64,000 bases of DNA from Pseudomonas lijiangensis (GCF_018968705.1 NZ_CP076668.1:62001-126000); one strand, 5' to 3'; counted from the stretch's first letter, positions 34,219-43,774 are shown. Notes: generated by a model from the sequence alone, not told the origin. Program-made: numbers and translations.

Positions 34219-35598
34219 TCACTTGCGAAGACGCTTGCGCACTCGCCAGAACACCAGCAGCCCGATCAGGCCGACAACCAGCGCGGCCAGCCCATACAAA
34301 TCGTCGTAGCTCAGCAATGATTTCTCGACCCGCCAGTAACCGGGTTTGGCCAGCAACTGGCGCATGGCGTGATTGGCGGTGTCCAGGCTCACGGCCTTGA
34401 TGCGTTTGACCGGGTCGACAAAGCGCCCGTTTTCATAGTCATTGAGCGCGCCCCAGTAATAATCGGCCAGCGCACTGTTGCCCTGCACTGCCCACGCCTG
34501 CCTGGCGATGGCAGCCTGTTGCAGGCGGGCGAAGGTGGCCGGTTGCATGCCTTCCTTGTTCAGGCGCTTGATCAGGTTGCGGATGCTTTGCTCGGCCTCA
34601 TTGATGTCATCGCGTTCAAGGTCGGCATTGAGGCTCATGAAGCCCACATCCCCGAACACTTCGCGATCGGCCGAAGGCCCATAGGACAGGCCGTGCTTGA
34701 GGCGCAATTCCGTGTAGAGCGCCCAGTCCAGATAAGCCTCGACCAGTTCCCATGTCTCGTCGTGCTGCTTCTCCAGCTGCGGCTCGGTGAAGGTCAGGTG
34801 CAGGCGTGCGCCCTCGCCCAGCCAGTTGCGTATCAGAGTGCCCGAAGCCTCGGCCGTGCCATTGCTTTCTGCAAGTGGCGGGTGCTCGATGGGATCGGTG
34901 GGGTTGAGTTGCCCGTACGTACGCTCCAGATAGGCGGGCAGCAACCGGTCGAGATCGCCCACCACGATCAGCGTCATATTGTTGGGGGCGTACCAGCTCG
35001 CGAAGACATCCTCGACCTGCTCCAGGGTGATGTCGTCCACCTGGGGGCGCTCGGCACATTTGAGTCCCAGTTCCACCGCCAGCTGGTTGCTTGCGCCGGT
35101 GCCGGACTCGCGACGATCGAGCAGGCGCTGCAGATGAGAAAAGTGGCCGCCGTCCTCGCGCTCGACGATGCGTTTGACCTCGTCGAAACGGCTTTGCAGC
35201 AGTTCGGTGTTGGTCAGCACCTCCAGCAGGAGGTCCAGCACCTTGCGCTGGTTGCTGGCTGGCGCCTCGATCACGAACGTTGTATCGGTGTTGCTGGTGA
35301 ACGCATTCCATTCGCCGCCCAGAGCCTGCATGCGCTCCTCGAGGCCGCCTTCGCCGCTGTCGTCTATGCCGCTGAACAGCAAGTGTTCCAGCAAGTGCGG
35401 CAGTTCCTTGTCCTTGCAGGCGAAGTCATCGAAGCCGATGCCGACCACCAGCCGAATCGCCACATGACCTTTTTCATAGCCCGGTTTGAGCAGTACTTGC
35501 AGGCCGTTGGGCAACAGATAGCCCTCGACCTGAAGACGATCAAGGGCCAGCGAAGGGAGAGAACTCAGAAGCAGACAAGCGAACAGCAGGCAACGCAT
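34219..35598 (-). CDS. M16-family zinc metallopeptidase with C-terminal membrane anchor
   Basis: The product is 459 aa. A signal peptide (MRCLLFACLLLSSLPSLA) precedes a pitrilysin-type domain with the inverted zinc motif HxxEH in LPHLLEHLLFSG and the downstream Glu in the VKRIVERED region, and then the inactive C-terminal half (ASWYAPNNMTLIVVGDLDRL). The last 25 residues form a membrane helix and basic end (LAALVVGLIGLLVFWRVRKR), so the protease would sit in the periplasm attached to the inner membrane. Substrate unknown. Probably cotranscribed with the DUF5924 gene. Confidence 0.88.
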   Translation of the reverse strand: MRCLLFACLLLSSLPSLALDRLQVEGYLLPNGLQVLLKPGYEKGHVAIRLVVGIGFDDFACKDKELPHLLEHLLFSGIDDSGEGGLEERMQALGGEWNAFTSNTDTTFVIEAPASNQRKVLDLLLEVLTNTELLQSRFDEVKRIVEREDGGHFSHLQRLLDRRESGTGASNQLAVELGLKCAERPQVDDITLEQVEDVFASWYAPNNMTLIVVGDLDRLLPAYLERTYGQLNPTDPIEHPPLAESNGTAEASGTLIRNWLGEGARLHLTFTEPQLEKQHDETWELVEAYLDWALYTELRLKHGLSYGPSADREVFGDVGFMSLNADLERDDINEAEQSIRNLIKRLNKEGMQPATFARLQQAAIARQAWAVQGNSALADYYWGALNDYENGRFVDPVKRIKAVSLDTANHAMRQLLAKPGYWRVEKSLLSYDDLYGLAALVVGLIGLLVFWRVRKRLRK

Positions 35599-35655
35599 AA
35601 AGCAGCTTTCCTTGCGGGCCGGTATGTTTAACAGACTTCGCGTTGCCGGGTACGT

Positions 35656-37308
35656 TCACACCGATTGTTCTTGAATGCTCTCGCTCGACAAGGCTCCGGT
35701 ATCGGCTGCTCCCAGCACCGCGTAGGCGCTGCTGCAGAATAGCGAGTTGAGGCGTTTCATGTCGGCGATGAGTTCAAGGTGCAGTGAGCTGGTTTCGATG
35801 CTCTGTACGACCTTGCGTTGCAGGCGGCTGACATGGGCATGGGCCAGACGACGCTCCAGCGCCCTGAAACGGCGTTTTTCCCTGAGCAACTGGCGGGCGC
35901 TTTCTTCGTCCGAACTGAGAAAGACCGACAAACCAAGACGCAGGTTGGACTGTAGCTGGACATGCAGGTCGGCCAGTTCTTCCAGGCCGACTTCCGAGAA
36001 CGAGCGACGCTGGGAGGTCTTCTGCTGCTGGATCTTGCGCAGCATGCGTTCGATCAGGTCGCTGGCCAGCTCAAGGTTGATGGTCAGTTCGATGATTTCC
36101 GCCCAGCGCCGGTTGTCGTGCTCGCCCAGCTCTTCACGGGGCATCTGCGCCAGATACAGCTTGATCGCGCTGTAGAGCGCTTCCACGTCGTCGTTCAGGC
36201 GACGAACTTCCTGAGTGACAGCCGTTTGCGTGCCCCGCAGTACCGCAAGCATCGAGCCCAGCATGCTTTCGATCAGGTCGCCCATGCGCAGGGTTTCGCG
36301 CACGGCATTGGCCAGCGCCAGAGTGGGTGTCGACAAGGCTGCGAGGTCCAGATGCCGTGCCTTGGCCGGGCCGTTGGTTTCGGCCTGATAAGGCAGCAAG
36401 ATGGCGCACAGGCGTGCCATCGGGCCAACGGTGGGCAGCATCAGCAGGCAGCGCGCGGTGTTGTAGATCAGGTGAAAGCCGATGACCAGTTCCTGAGCCC
36501 TGAAACCCAGGGAAGAAAGCCAGTGAACCAGCGGGTCGAGCACCGGAATGATCAGCAACAGACCCAGCAGCTTGTAGAGCAGGCTGCCCAGCGCCACTTG
36601 CCGACCGGCGACGTTCTGCATGCTGGTGCTGAGAAAGGCCAGCAGCCCACTGCCGATATTGGCACCGATCACCAGACCGATTGCGACCGGCAAGCCGATG
36701 ACATCGGCACCTGCAAGCGTGGCCGTCAGCAACACCGCTGCCAGACTGGAATAGGAAATCAGCGCGAACAGAGCGCCCACCAGTGCATCTAGCATCAGGT
36801 CGCCGGTCAGTGAAGCGAACAGCACTTTTACCCCGGAGGCCTGGGTGATGGGCGCCGTTGCGCTGACGATCAGCTCCAATGCCAACACGATCAGGCCCAG
36901 GCCTATGGCGACCCGGCCCAACTGGCCAGCGCGTGTCTGCTTGCGCGACAGAAAGAAAATCACGCCCAGGAAAATCAGCAGCGGTGAAAGCCAGGACAGG
37001 TCCAGTGTCAGCACCCGGGACATCAGTGCCGTGCCCACATCGGCACCCAGCATGATTGCAAGCGCCGGTGTCAGGGTCATCAGGCCCTGGCCCACGAACG
37101 ACGTCACCAGCATGGCGGTGGCGTTGCTGCTCTGGACCATGGCCGTTACCAGGATGCCTGCGATAAACGCCAGAGGTCGTTTGGACATGTTCTCGCTGAG
37201 GACACGGCGCAACTGGGCACCATACACCCGAAGAATTCCGGTACGCACGATATGCGTGCCCCAGATCAACAGGGCCACGGCGGATAGCAAATCGAGCAGG
37301 GTCAGCAT
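35656..37308 (-). CDS. Na/Pi cotransporter family protein with PhoU-like domain
   Basis: The product is 550 aa from ATG 37308 (MLTLLDLLSAVALLIWGTHI). The first 310 residues carry the two inverted Na-Pi repeats with QSSNATAMLVTSFVGQGL and GANIGSGLLAFLSTSMQNV. The final 220 residues are helical and PhoU-like (LNDDVEALYSAIKLYLAQMP), a usual fusion in bacterial NptA/YjbB-like proteins, which export or import phosphate with sodium. An in-frame TTG at 37329 is possible but less likely. There is no Pho box seen and no partner gene. Confidence 0.88.
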   Translation of the reverse strand: MLTLLDLLSAVALLIWGTHIVRTGILRVYGAQLRRVLSENMSKRPLAFIAGILVTAMVQSSNATAMLVTSFVGQGLMTLTPALAIMLGADVGTALMSRVLTLDLSWLSPLLIFLGVIFFLSRKQTRAGQLGRVAIGLGLIVLALELIVSATAPITQASGVKVLFASLTGDLMLDALVGALFALISYSSLAAVLLTATLAGADVIGLPVAIGLVIGANIGSGLLAFLSTSMQNVAGRQVALGSLLYKLLGLLLIIPVLDPLVHWLSSLGFRAQELVIGFHLIYNTARCLLMLPTVGPMARLCAILLPYQAETNGPAKARHLDLAALSTPTLALANAVRETLRMGDLIESMLGSMLAVLRGTQTAVTQEVRRLNDDVEALYSAIKLYLAQMPREELGEHDNRRWAEIIELTINLELASDLIERMLRKIQQQKTSQRRSFSEVGLEELADLHVQLQSNLRLGLSVFLSSDEESARQLLREKRRFRALERRLAHAHVSRLQRKVVQSIETSSLHLELIADMKRLNSLFCSSAYAVLGAADTGALSSESIQEQSV

Positions 37309-37567
37309 ACTGAGAGCCCCCTGAGACAAGCCCCATTCAGGGCAAAGGATTGAAGATGCAGCGTGTAGCGAGCGGAAATTTTCTATGACGCTCTACTAAA
37401 GCTTGTAGTCGGCCTTTGGCCTTGGCGCCAGCATCGCACAGGCACTGGTCCATTGAAATAAAACTGTCATAAATCAGCGGATTGACGTCGCTAATGGAAC
37501 AGCGGCAGGAGTCTTGACGGTGGGGGCGCCGCCAGCGGTCAGGCTGGCGGCGAGGTGAAGCGGGTAA

Positions 37568-38875
37568 TTAAACGCTGCTGACCAGCGGGAAGACACCCAG
37601 CAGCAGTGCCGCGATCAGGATGCTGATACAGACCAGGATCGCCCATTTCAGGGTGAAACGCTGGTGATCACCGAAGTCGATACCGGCCAGTGCTACCAGC
37701 AGATAGGTCGATGGCACCAGCGGGCTGAGCAGGTGAACCGGCTGGCCGACGATCGAGGCGCGAGCCATTTCCACCGGCGTGATGCCGTAATGGGCAGCCG
37801 CTTCTGCGAGTACCGGCAATACGCCGAAGTAGAACGCATCGTTGGACATGAAGAAGGTGAACGGCATGCTCGCCAGAGCAGTGATGACGGCCAGATAAGG
37901 GCCCATCGCTTCCGGGATCACAGCCAGCAGGCTTTTGGACATGGCGTCGACCATGCCGGTGCCGGTCAGGATGCCGGTGAAGATACCGGCGGCGAAGATC
38001 AGGCCGACCACCGACAGAACGCTACCGGCGTGTGCGGCAACACGGTCTTTCTGGTCCTGGAGTTTCGGGTAGTTGATGATCATCGCGATACTGAACGCGA
38101 TCATGAACAGGACTGGCAGAGGCAGCAGGCTCATCATCAGGGCAACCATCAGCGCCAGAGTCAGGGCACCGTTGAACCAGATCATCTTCGGACGACGGGC
38201 ATCCGGGAACTGCGAAACACTGATTTCGCTGTGATCGATTTCATCGCCTTGCAGGTGCAGTTCACCCAGACGGGCGCGCTCACGTTTGCCGTAGAAGTAG
38301 GCAATGACCAGGATCGCGATTACACCGGCGAACATGGCTGGAATCATCGGTACGAAAATATCCGAGGCATCGACATGCAGGGCGCTGGCTGCGCGAGCAG
38401 TCGGGCCGCCCCATGGCGTCATGTTCATCACACCGCCAGCCAGAATGATCAGGCCTGCCATGATGCGCGGGCTCATGCCGACACGGCTGTAGAGCGGCAG
38501 CATGGCGGCAACGCAGATCATGTAAGTGGTCGCGCCGTCACCGTCCAGGGAAACCACCAGCGCCAGTACGGCAGTGCCGACCGAAATGCGCATCGGGTCG
38601 CCTTTCACCATTTTCAGGATCTTGCGCACGGCCGGGTCGAACAGGCCCGAGTCGATCATCAGGGCGAAGTAGAGAATCGCGAACATCAGCATGACGCCGG
38701 TTGGCGCCAGCTTGGTGATGCCAGCCAGCATCATGGGGCCGATCTGCGGACCGAAGCCGCCGAACAGGGCAAAAATGATCGGTACGATAATCAGGGCAAT
38801 GAGCGCGGTCATGCGCTTGCTCATGATCAGGTACATGAACGCAATAACCATGGCGAAGCCAAGGAAAGTCAACAT
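37568..38875 (-). CDS. CitMHS-family citrate transporter
   Basis: The product is 435 aa with about 12 helices. The family hallmarks are visible: SLDGDGATTYMICVAAMLPL, MNMTPWGGPTARAASAL and FTFFMSNDAFYFGVLPVLAE. Members (CitM/CitH of Bacillus) take up citrate complexed with Mg2+ or Ca2+ by proton symport. Length is normal. No two-component regulator lies beside it. A 314-bp leader lies upstream, and 238 bp without clear features separate its stop from the Na/Pi gene. Confidence 0.92.
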   Translation of the reverse strand: MLTFLGFAMVIAFMYLIMSKRMTALIALIIVPIIFALFGGFGPQIGPMMLAGITKLAPTGVMLMFAILYFALMIDSGLFDPAVRKILKMVKGDPMRISVGTAVLALVVSLDGDGATTYMICVAAMLPLYSRVGMSPRIMAGLIILAGGVMNMTPWGGPTARAASALHVDASDIFVPMIPAMFAGVIAILVIAYFYGKRERARLGELHLQGDEIDHSEISVSQFPDARRPKMIWFNGALTLALMVALMMSLLPLPVLFMIAFSIAMIINYPKLQDQKDRVAAHAGSVLSVVGLIFAAGIFTGILTGTGMVDAMSKSLLAVIPEAMGPYLAVITALASMPFTFFMSNDAFYFGVLPVLAEAAAHYGITPVEMARASIVGQPVHLLSPLVPSTYLLVALAGIDFGDHQRFTLKWAILVCISILIAALLLGVFPLVSSV

Positions 38876-39126
38876 AGGAATACTCCAGACGTAATACGGC
38901 TACAGAACGTTGAAACGAACGAATCAGCTCAGCAGAGGCAATACGTGGAGGGGAGGCGCAAGGAGGGTATGAATCGGGGTAGGAACAAGCATCGTAATCA
39001 CCATTTATTTTTGTTAATTGGGCCGAAAACTGTGTTGAGCACGTTTCCTGGCTAGCCGGTCTTTTGCCGGTGGTGAGCTGATCCTAATTGCAGAAGCTTT
39101 CACTTACCTTTCAATGGTGAACGGGA
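38876..39126. other. Upstream region of the citrate transporter gene
   Basis: No gene is seen. An A+T-rich patch with TTTATTTTTGTTAATT (39003-39019) probably contains the transporter promoter, read on the minus strand. A small dyad CCGG-TCTTTTG-CCGG lies at 39057-39071. A REP palindrome begins just after this stretch. Confidence 0.4.
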
Positions 39127-39181
39127 TTCGCGAATAAATTCGTTCTCACATACAGCATGTGGGAGCGAATTCATTCGCGAA
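39127..39181. repeat. REP-type palindrome
   Basis: Arms of 24 bases (TTCGCGAATAAATTCGTTCT... and ...GGAGCGAATTCATTCGCGAA) pair with one G-T mismatch around a 7-base loop. Same class as the element at 13903. It lies 8 bp beyond the stop of the HDOD gene and may end its transcription. Confidence 0.85.
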
Positions 39182-39189
39182 AAAGCCGG

Positions 39190-40587
39190 TTACTGGGAGA
39201 ACTGAGACGCCAGCTCACGCAACATGGCTTCGGCTTCCAGAACCTTTCTGACAGATTCGTTGGCCTTTTCACGGGTCAGGCCCAGGCGTTCGAACAACTC
39301 GTCCGGGATTTCCTGCTGAGGGCCCGAACCGACGCCGTTGGCACGCAGCAAGCGGACCGCCAGGAAGATCAGGTTGGCATATTCGCAATGCTTGCCCGCG
39401 TAGTGCGGGTCATGCTGGAAGCGCAGCGCCGTGGACAGTTCGTCCGGCATGTCCCAGTAGCGCATCAGCCAGGCACCGATCTGCTCGCGGCTGATGCCCA
39501 GCAAGTGATGCTCGACATAGCTGTGATGCAGATGCGGGTTGACCTCCAGTTGACGGCAGATCAGCGAGAAATGCGGCGGGAACACGTGTGCCAGCAGCAG
39601 GTAGCCGAAGTTGTGCAGCAGGCCGGCCAGATAGGTCAGGCCGCCTTCCGGGCGTTTGGCGCGTGGAATGGCGCGGGTCAGGCCTTCGATGACCGCAGCG
39701 GTGTAGATCGACTGTTGCCAGTAAGGCGTTGTCTGCTGTGGATGATCCTTGGGCAGACTAAGGGTCTTGCCCAGTGCCAGGCCCAGCGCCAGATTGATGA
39801 CCAGATCGAAACCCAGCACGCGGACGATGGCGTCTTCGACCGAGCGAATCTTGCCTGTCGAGGCGTAGTAAGGCGAAGCGGCCCAACTCACGACCTGAGC
39901 GGCCAGCGCCGGGTCGGTTTCAACCACGCCGGTAATGTCATCGATGGTTGCGTCAGGGTCGACACGCAGCTTGATGATCTTCTGCGCAGTCCCAGCCAGC
40001 GGTGGAATTTCCAGCGTCGCTTCCAGACGTTGCTGGATGCGTCGTGCCGTGAAGGCATGCATGGCCTGGGTGATTTCCTCGCGGTCGTCATCGGGACGAT
40101 CGAGGTTGGGATGGATGCCGCTCAACAGTTCGCCAAAATGCGCTGCACTGGCCTTGCTCAGCATGCCCCTGAAGTCTTCGCTGTTGATTTCCAGCAGAAC
40201 GCCCGGTTCGCCGGAGCCAATCAGTAACGCAGGTTCCTGCAGGAGGCGATCGTCATACAGGCAGGGAGAACTGGTCAGGGCTGGCAAGCCCGGCAGGGCA
40301 TGCAGGTTGTGCTTGGCGAGCATGCGCAGGAGGCGATCATGGGGCACGGCTGCCAACTGGCGACCGGTCAACTCGGTGATCCGGTTGAGGTCCAGCAACT
40401 GGCTCTGCGGGTACAGGATCAGCAGTGCGCCAACAGCGTCTTCGACCAGCACGGCCTGGACTTTTCGCGATGCCGACAGGCTCGCGTCATCCACGACTTC
40501 GTTATAGGAGATGGCCAGTTTTTCAAGCAGTTGCCGGATTACCGACGGGGCTTGGTGAGAGTCATCGACGTGGGCAACTTCTGTCAT
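39190..40587 (-). CDS. YbaK/aminoacyl-tRNA deacylase-like and HDOD domain protein
   Basis: The product is 465 aa. Residues 10-160 resemble a YbaK/ProX editing domain (VIRQLLEKLAISYNEVVDDA at the start). Residues 195-400 form an HDOD domain (IPPLAGTAQKIIKLRVDPDA, DPALAAQVVSWAASPYYAST, TYLAGLLHNFGYLLLAHVFP). HDOD proteins lack full HD phosphohydrolase sites and mostly act in signalling and RNA stability. The combination with a tRNA-editing-like domain is known in pseudomonads but its function is not. Single gene upstream of which recG ends. Confidence 0.85.
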   Translation of the reverse strand: MTEVAHVDDSHQAPSVIRQLLEKLAISYNEVVDDASLSASRKVQAVLVEDAVGALLILYPQSQLLDLNRITELTGRQLAAVPHDRLLRMLAKHNLHALPGLPALTSSPCLYDDRLLQEPALLIGSGEPGVLLEINSEDFRGMLSKASAAHFGELLSGIHPNLDRPDDDREEITQAMHAFTARRIQQRLEATLEIPPLAGTAQKIIKLRVDPDATIDDITGVVETDPALAAQVVSWAASPYYASTGKIRSVEDAIVRVLGFDLVINLALGLALGKTLSLPKDHPQQTTPYWQQSIYTAAVIEGLTRAIPRAKRPEGGLTYLAGLLHNFGYLLLAHVFPPHFSLICRQLEVNPHLHHSYVEHHLLGISREQIGAWLMRYWDMPDELSTALRFQHDPHYAGKHCEYANLIFLAVRLLRANGVGSGPQQEIPDELFERLGLTREKANESVRKVLEAEAMLRELASQFSQ

Positions 40588-40673
40588 GGTCTTTGTCCGT
40601 TTTCCTACAGTGTCGGCAGTATAACCAGCTTATTTGTTTTGGGCCGCATGCGCTTCCCAAAGCGTTGCCTGCG

Positions 40674-42749
40674 TCACACCTGACCGTATTGTTGACCGTG
40701 CCTCAACCAGCGTTCGAGCAAGGGGCTGACATGCTGTGGCCAGCGCTCCAGAAGCGCGTGGGCCGCATCTCGCACGGCAGGTAGCAAATCGGCATCACGC
40801 ATCAGGTCAGCCACCTTGAATTGCAGGAGGCCCGTTTGTCGGGTTCCCAGCATTTCACCCGGTCCCCTCAGTTCCAGATCCTTTTCGGCGATGACGAACC
40901 CGTCATTGGTTTCCCGCATGATGCCCAGGCGTTGCCGGCCGATTTGTGAAAGTGGCGGGTGGTAGAGCAGCACGCAATGGCTGACGGCGCTGCCGCGCCC
41001 TACTCGTCCACGCAACTGGTGTAGCTGGGCAAGCCCGAGACGCTCGGGGTTTTCGATGATCATCAGGCTGGCGTTGGGCACATCGACGCCGACTTCGATG
41101 ACCGTCGTCGCCACCAGCAATTGCAGGGCGCCCTGTTTGAACTCGGCCATGATGGCCGCTTTTTCCGCAGGCTTCATGCGCCCGTGAATCAGCCCGACCC
41201 GCAACTCGCCCAGTGCACTGCTCAACTCCTCGAACGAAGTTTCGGCGGCCTTGCAGGTCAGTTCTTCGGATTCTTCGATCAGGGTGCAGACCCAATAGGC
41301 CTGGCGGCCTTCTGCACAGGCGGCTCGCACCCGCTCGATGACTTCGATGCGACGGCTGTCGGCCACAAGGACCGTGTTGACCGGTGTGCGCCCTGGCGGC
41401 AGCTCATCGAGGATCGAGGTATCCAGGTCGGCATAGGCACTCATGGCCAGGGTTCGCGGAATGGGGGTCGCGGTCATGATCAACTGATGCGGACACATCA
41501 TGCCGCCCACGCCTTTCTTGCGCAGGGCCAGACGTTGCTGGACGCCGAAGCGGTGCTGTTCGTCGATGATGACCAGCGCCAGATTCTTGAACTGCACTTC
41601 ATCCTGGAACAGTGCATGAGTCCCCACCACCATGGGCGTGCCGCTGGCGATCTGTTCCAGTGAGGTGGCCCGTGCCTTGCCCTTGAGCTTGCCTGCCAGC
41701 CAGGCTACGCCCACGCCCAGCGGTTCAAGCCAGCGCTGGAAGTTGATGTAGTGCTGTTCGGCGAGGATCTCGGTCGGCGCCATCAAGGCAACCTGATAAC
41801 CGGCTTCCAGTGCCTGGAGTGCTGCCAGTGCGGCGACGACGGTCTTGCCCGCGCCCACATCGCCCTGAATCAGGCGCAGCATGGGCTCTGGCTGACTGAG
41901 GTCGTAGGCCACTTCCTTGCCGACCCGCTGCTGCGCGCCGGTGGGTGGAAAGCCCAGATTGGCCAGGAACTGTTTGGGCAGTTTCTTCGCCAGGGGCAAG
42001 GCCGGTGCATGCTGCGCACGCAGGCTTTCCCGCAGCCGTTGCTGGGAAAGCTGATGGGTCAGCAATTCTTCAAATGCCAGACGGTGTTGCGCCCAGTGGT
42101 GGCCCAAGGCGAGTTCTTCGATGTCGGCATCGGCAGGCGGGTGGTGAAGATAGCGAATCGCATCGTCCAGCGGAGCCAGCTGGTAGTCACGAGCCAGTTC
42201 TTCGGGCAGCCAGTCCGGCAGGCTTTTGGGGCCGAGCATCGCCAGACTTTGCTGGCAGAGCTGACGCAGGCGTTGCTGGGTCAGGCCTTCGGTGGTCGGA
42301 TAGATCGGTGTGAGGGTCTGCTCGACAGGCGCGGGTTCGTCGCCGGTCAGCGCGCGGTATTCGGGGTGGTAGATTTCCAGGCCCGAAGCGCCGGGTCTGG
42401 CTTCGCCAAAGCAGCGCAGGTGAGTCCCGCGCTTCATGCTTTCCTTCTGGGCGTTGCTGAAGTGATAGAAGCGCAGGCTGACAACGCCTGTGCCGTCACC
42501 CAGTCGCACCAGCAGGCTGCGGCGCTTGCCCATGACCACATCGGCGCCGCTGACCACACCTTCGATCACCGCATCCTGGCCAGGACGCAGCGCGCCGATA
42601 GGGACAATGCGGGTCCGGTCCTGATAACGCAGCGGCAGGTGAAACAGCACATCCTGCAGGTTTTCCAGGCCCACCTTTGCCAGCTTTTCAGCCATGGCCT
42701 CGCCGACGCCCTTGAGCGCCGTGACCGAGACTTTGGAAAGCTCGCTCAT
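40674..42749 (-). CDS. recG: ATP-dependent DNA helicase RecG
   Basis: The product is 691 aa. An N-terminal wedge/OB domain (MKRGTHLRCFGEARPGASGL) precedes the SF2 helicase core with Walker A GDVGAGKTVVA, DEQH box (IIDEQHRFGVQQRL), motif III TATPIPRTLAMSAYAD, and motif VI QLRGRVGRGSAVSHC. It remodels stalled forks and branched recombination intermediates. Length matches E. coli RecG (693). It begins nine bases after the oxyR stop, so both are likely cotranscribed. Confidence 0.98.
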   Translation of the reverse strand: MSELSKVSVTALKGVGEAMAEKLAKVGLENLQDVLFHLPLRYQDRTRIVPIGALRPGQDAVIEGVVSGADVVMGKRRSLLVRLGDGTGVVSLRFYHFSNAQKESMKRGTHLRCFGEARPGASGLEIYHPEYRALTGDEPAPVEQTLTPIYPTTEGLTQQRLRQLCQQSLAMLGPKSLPDWLPEELARDYQLAPLDDAIRYLHHPPADADIEELALGHHWAQHRLAFEELLTHQLSQQRLRESLRAQHAPALPLAKKLPKQFLANLGFPPTGAQQRVGKEVAYDLSQPEPMLRLIQGDVGAGKTVVAALAALQALEAGYQVALMAPTEILAEQHYINFQRWLEPLGVGVAWLAGKLKGKARATSLEQIASGTPMVVGTHALFQDEVQFKNLALVIIDEQHRFGVQQRLALRKKGVGGMMCPHQLIMTATPIPRTLAMSAYADLDTSILDELPPGRTPVNTVLVADSRRIEVIERVRAACAEGRQAYWVCTLIEESEELTCKAAETSFEELSSALGELRVGLIHGRMKPAEKAAIMAEFKQGALQLLVATTVIEVGVDVPNASLMIIENPERLGLAQLHQLRGRVGRGSAVSHCVLLYHPPLSQIGRQRLGIMRETNDGFVIAEKDLELRGPGEMLGTRQTGLLQFKVADLMRDADLLPAVRDAAHALLERWPQHVSPLLERWLRHGQQYGQV

Positions 42750-42758
42750 TTTCTCTGC

Positions 42759-43682
42759 CTAGCTTGCTTCTGTTTTTGGACGAGCCACTGAACACAGGCG
42801 TACGGAGTCAGCAAGAATCTCGATTGCCTTGGGCCTTGGGAAACTGGCGCGCCATGCGATGGCGACCGTACGGAAAGGTACGGGGGCCGTCAGCGGGCGA
42901 ACTTCGATGACGCCGGGAGCGTAATGGTGACTGTCCACTGCCGACAGCGGCAGGATCGAGATACCCAGCCCCGAGGCGACCATATGGCGAATGGTTTCCA
43001 GCGAGCTGGATTCAACGGTCGTATGCCGGGCGCCTTCGCCGCCCTTGGTCAGCGTCGGGCAGGCTTCCAGGACCTGATCGCGGAAGCAGTGACCCTCGCC
43101 CAACAGCAACAGGCTCTTGTCGTTGAGCGCCGAGGCATCGATGGACGTTTTCTGGGTCCATGGATGGTCGGCGGGCATCAGAACCGAGAAGGGCTCGTCG
43201 TAGAGTGGCAGGGTCAACACATCGGCTTCGTTGAATGGCAAGGCGATGATGACCGCATCCAGCTCACCGTTGCGCAGCTTGTCGCGCAGGACGTGAGTGA
43301 AGTTCTCTTCGATATACAACGGCATCTGCGGGGCGACCCGGTGCAGTTGCGGGATCAGATGGGGAAACAGATACGGGCCGACGGTGTAGATGGCGCCGAC
43401 TTTCAGCGGTGCCGTCAGCTGGTTCTTGCCCGCCTGGGCCAGCTCGCGGATGCCTTGTGCCTGCTCCAGCACCTTTTGGGCCTGGGCAACGATGCCTTCA
43501 CCGACAGGCGTCAGACGTACAGCACTCTTGCTGCGCTCGAAAATCAGCACACCCAGTTCATCTTCGAGCTTTTTAACGCCCACCGAGAGTGTGGGCTGGC
43601 TGACGTGGCAGCGTTCGGCGGCGTGGCCGAAATGCTGCTCTTGAGCAAGCGTAACGATATAGCGCAATTCTGTAAGGGTCAT
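42759..43682 (-). CDS. oxyR: Hydrogen peroxide sensor and regulator OxyR
   Basis: The product is a 307-aa LysR-type regulator. The redox pair is conserved exactly: C199 in GEGHCFRDQ and C208 in LEACPT. The N-terminal HTH (TELRYIVTLAQEQHFGHAAE) matches OxyR. Oxidation by H2O2 makes the disulfide form that activates catalase and alkyl hydroperoxide reductase genes. It is cotranscribed with recG, as in other pseudomonads. Its leader holds a perfect 12-bp inverted repeat reaching the start codon. Confidence 0.97.
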   Translation of the reverse strand: MTLTELRYIVTLAQEQHFGHAAERCHVSQPTLSVGVKKLEDELGVLIFERSKSAVRLTPVGEGIVAQAQKVLEQAQGIRELAQAGKNQLTAPLKVGAIYTVGPYLFPHLIPQLHRVAPQMPLYIEENFTHVLRDKLRNGELDAVIIALPFNEADVLTLPLYDEPFSVLMPADHPWTQKTSIDASALNDKSLLLLGEGHCFRDQVLEACPTLTKGGEGARHTTVESSSLETIRHMVASGLGISILPLSAVDSHHYAPGVIEVRPLTAPVPFRTVAIAWRASFPRPKAIEILADSVRLCSVARPKTEAS

Positions 43683-43743
43683 AACGTGCGTCCATGAAGT
43701 TGCGGCCCCAGCATAGCGGGTGCAATCGATAGACGCACGTTAT
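43681..43743 (-). promoter_or_regulatory. Perfect 12-bp inverted repeat in the oxyR leader
   Basis: On the minus strand ATAACGTGCGTC (43743-43732) and GACGCACGTTAT (43692-43681) are exact reverse complements separated by 39 nt. The right arm contains the oxyR ribosome site (GGAC) region and the first two bases of the ATG. The intervening loop can itself pair through TTGC/GCAA and CCC/GGG. The left arm overlaps an ATAG-N7-TTAT match to an OxyR half-site. It could be an RNA hairpin over the start or a DNA operator. Confidence 0.6.
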
Positions 43744-43774
43744 CAGAAGCACTCATGAGTAACAAAAGCGTTAT

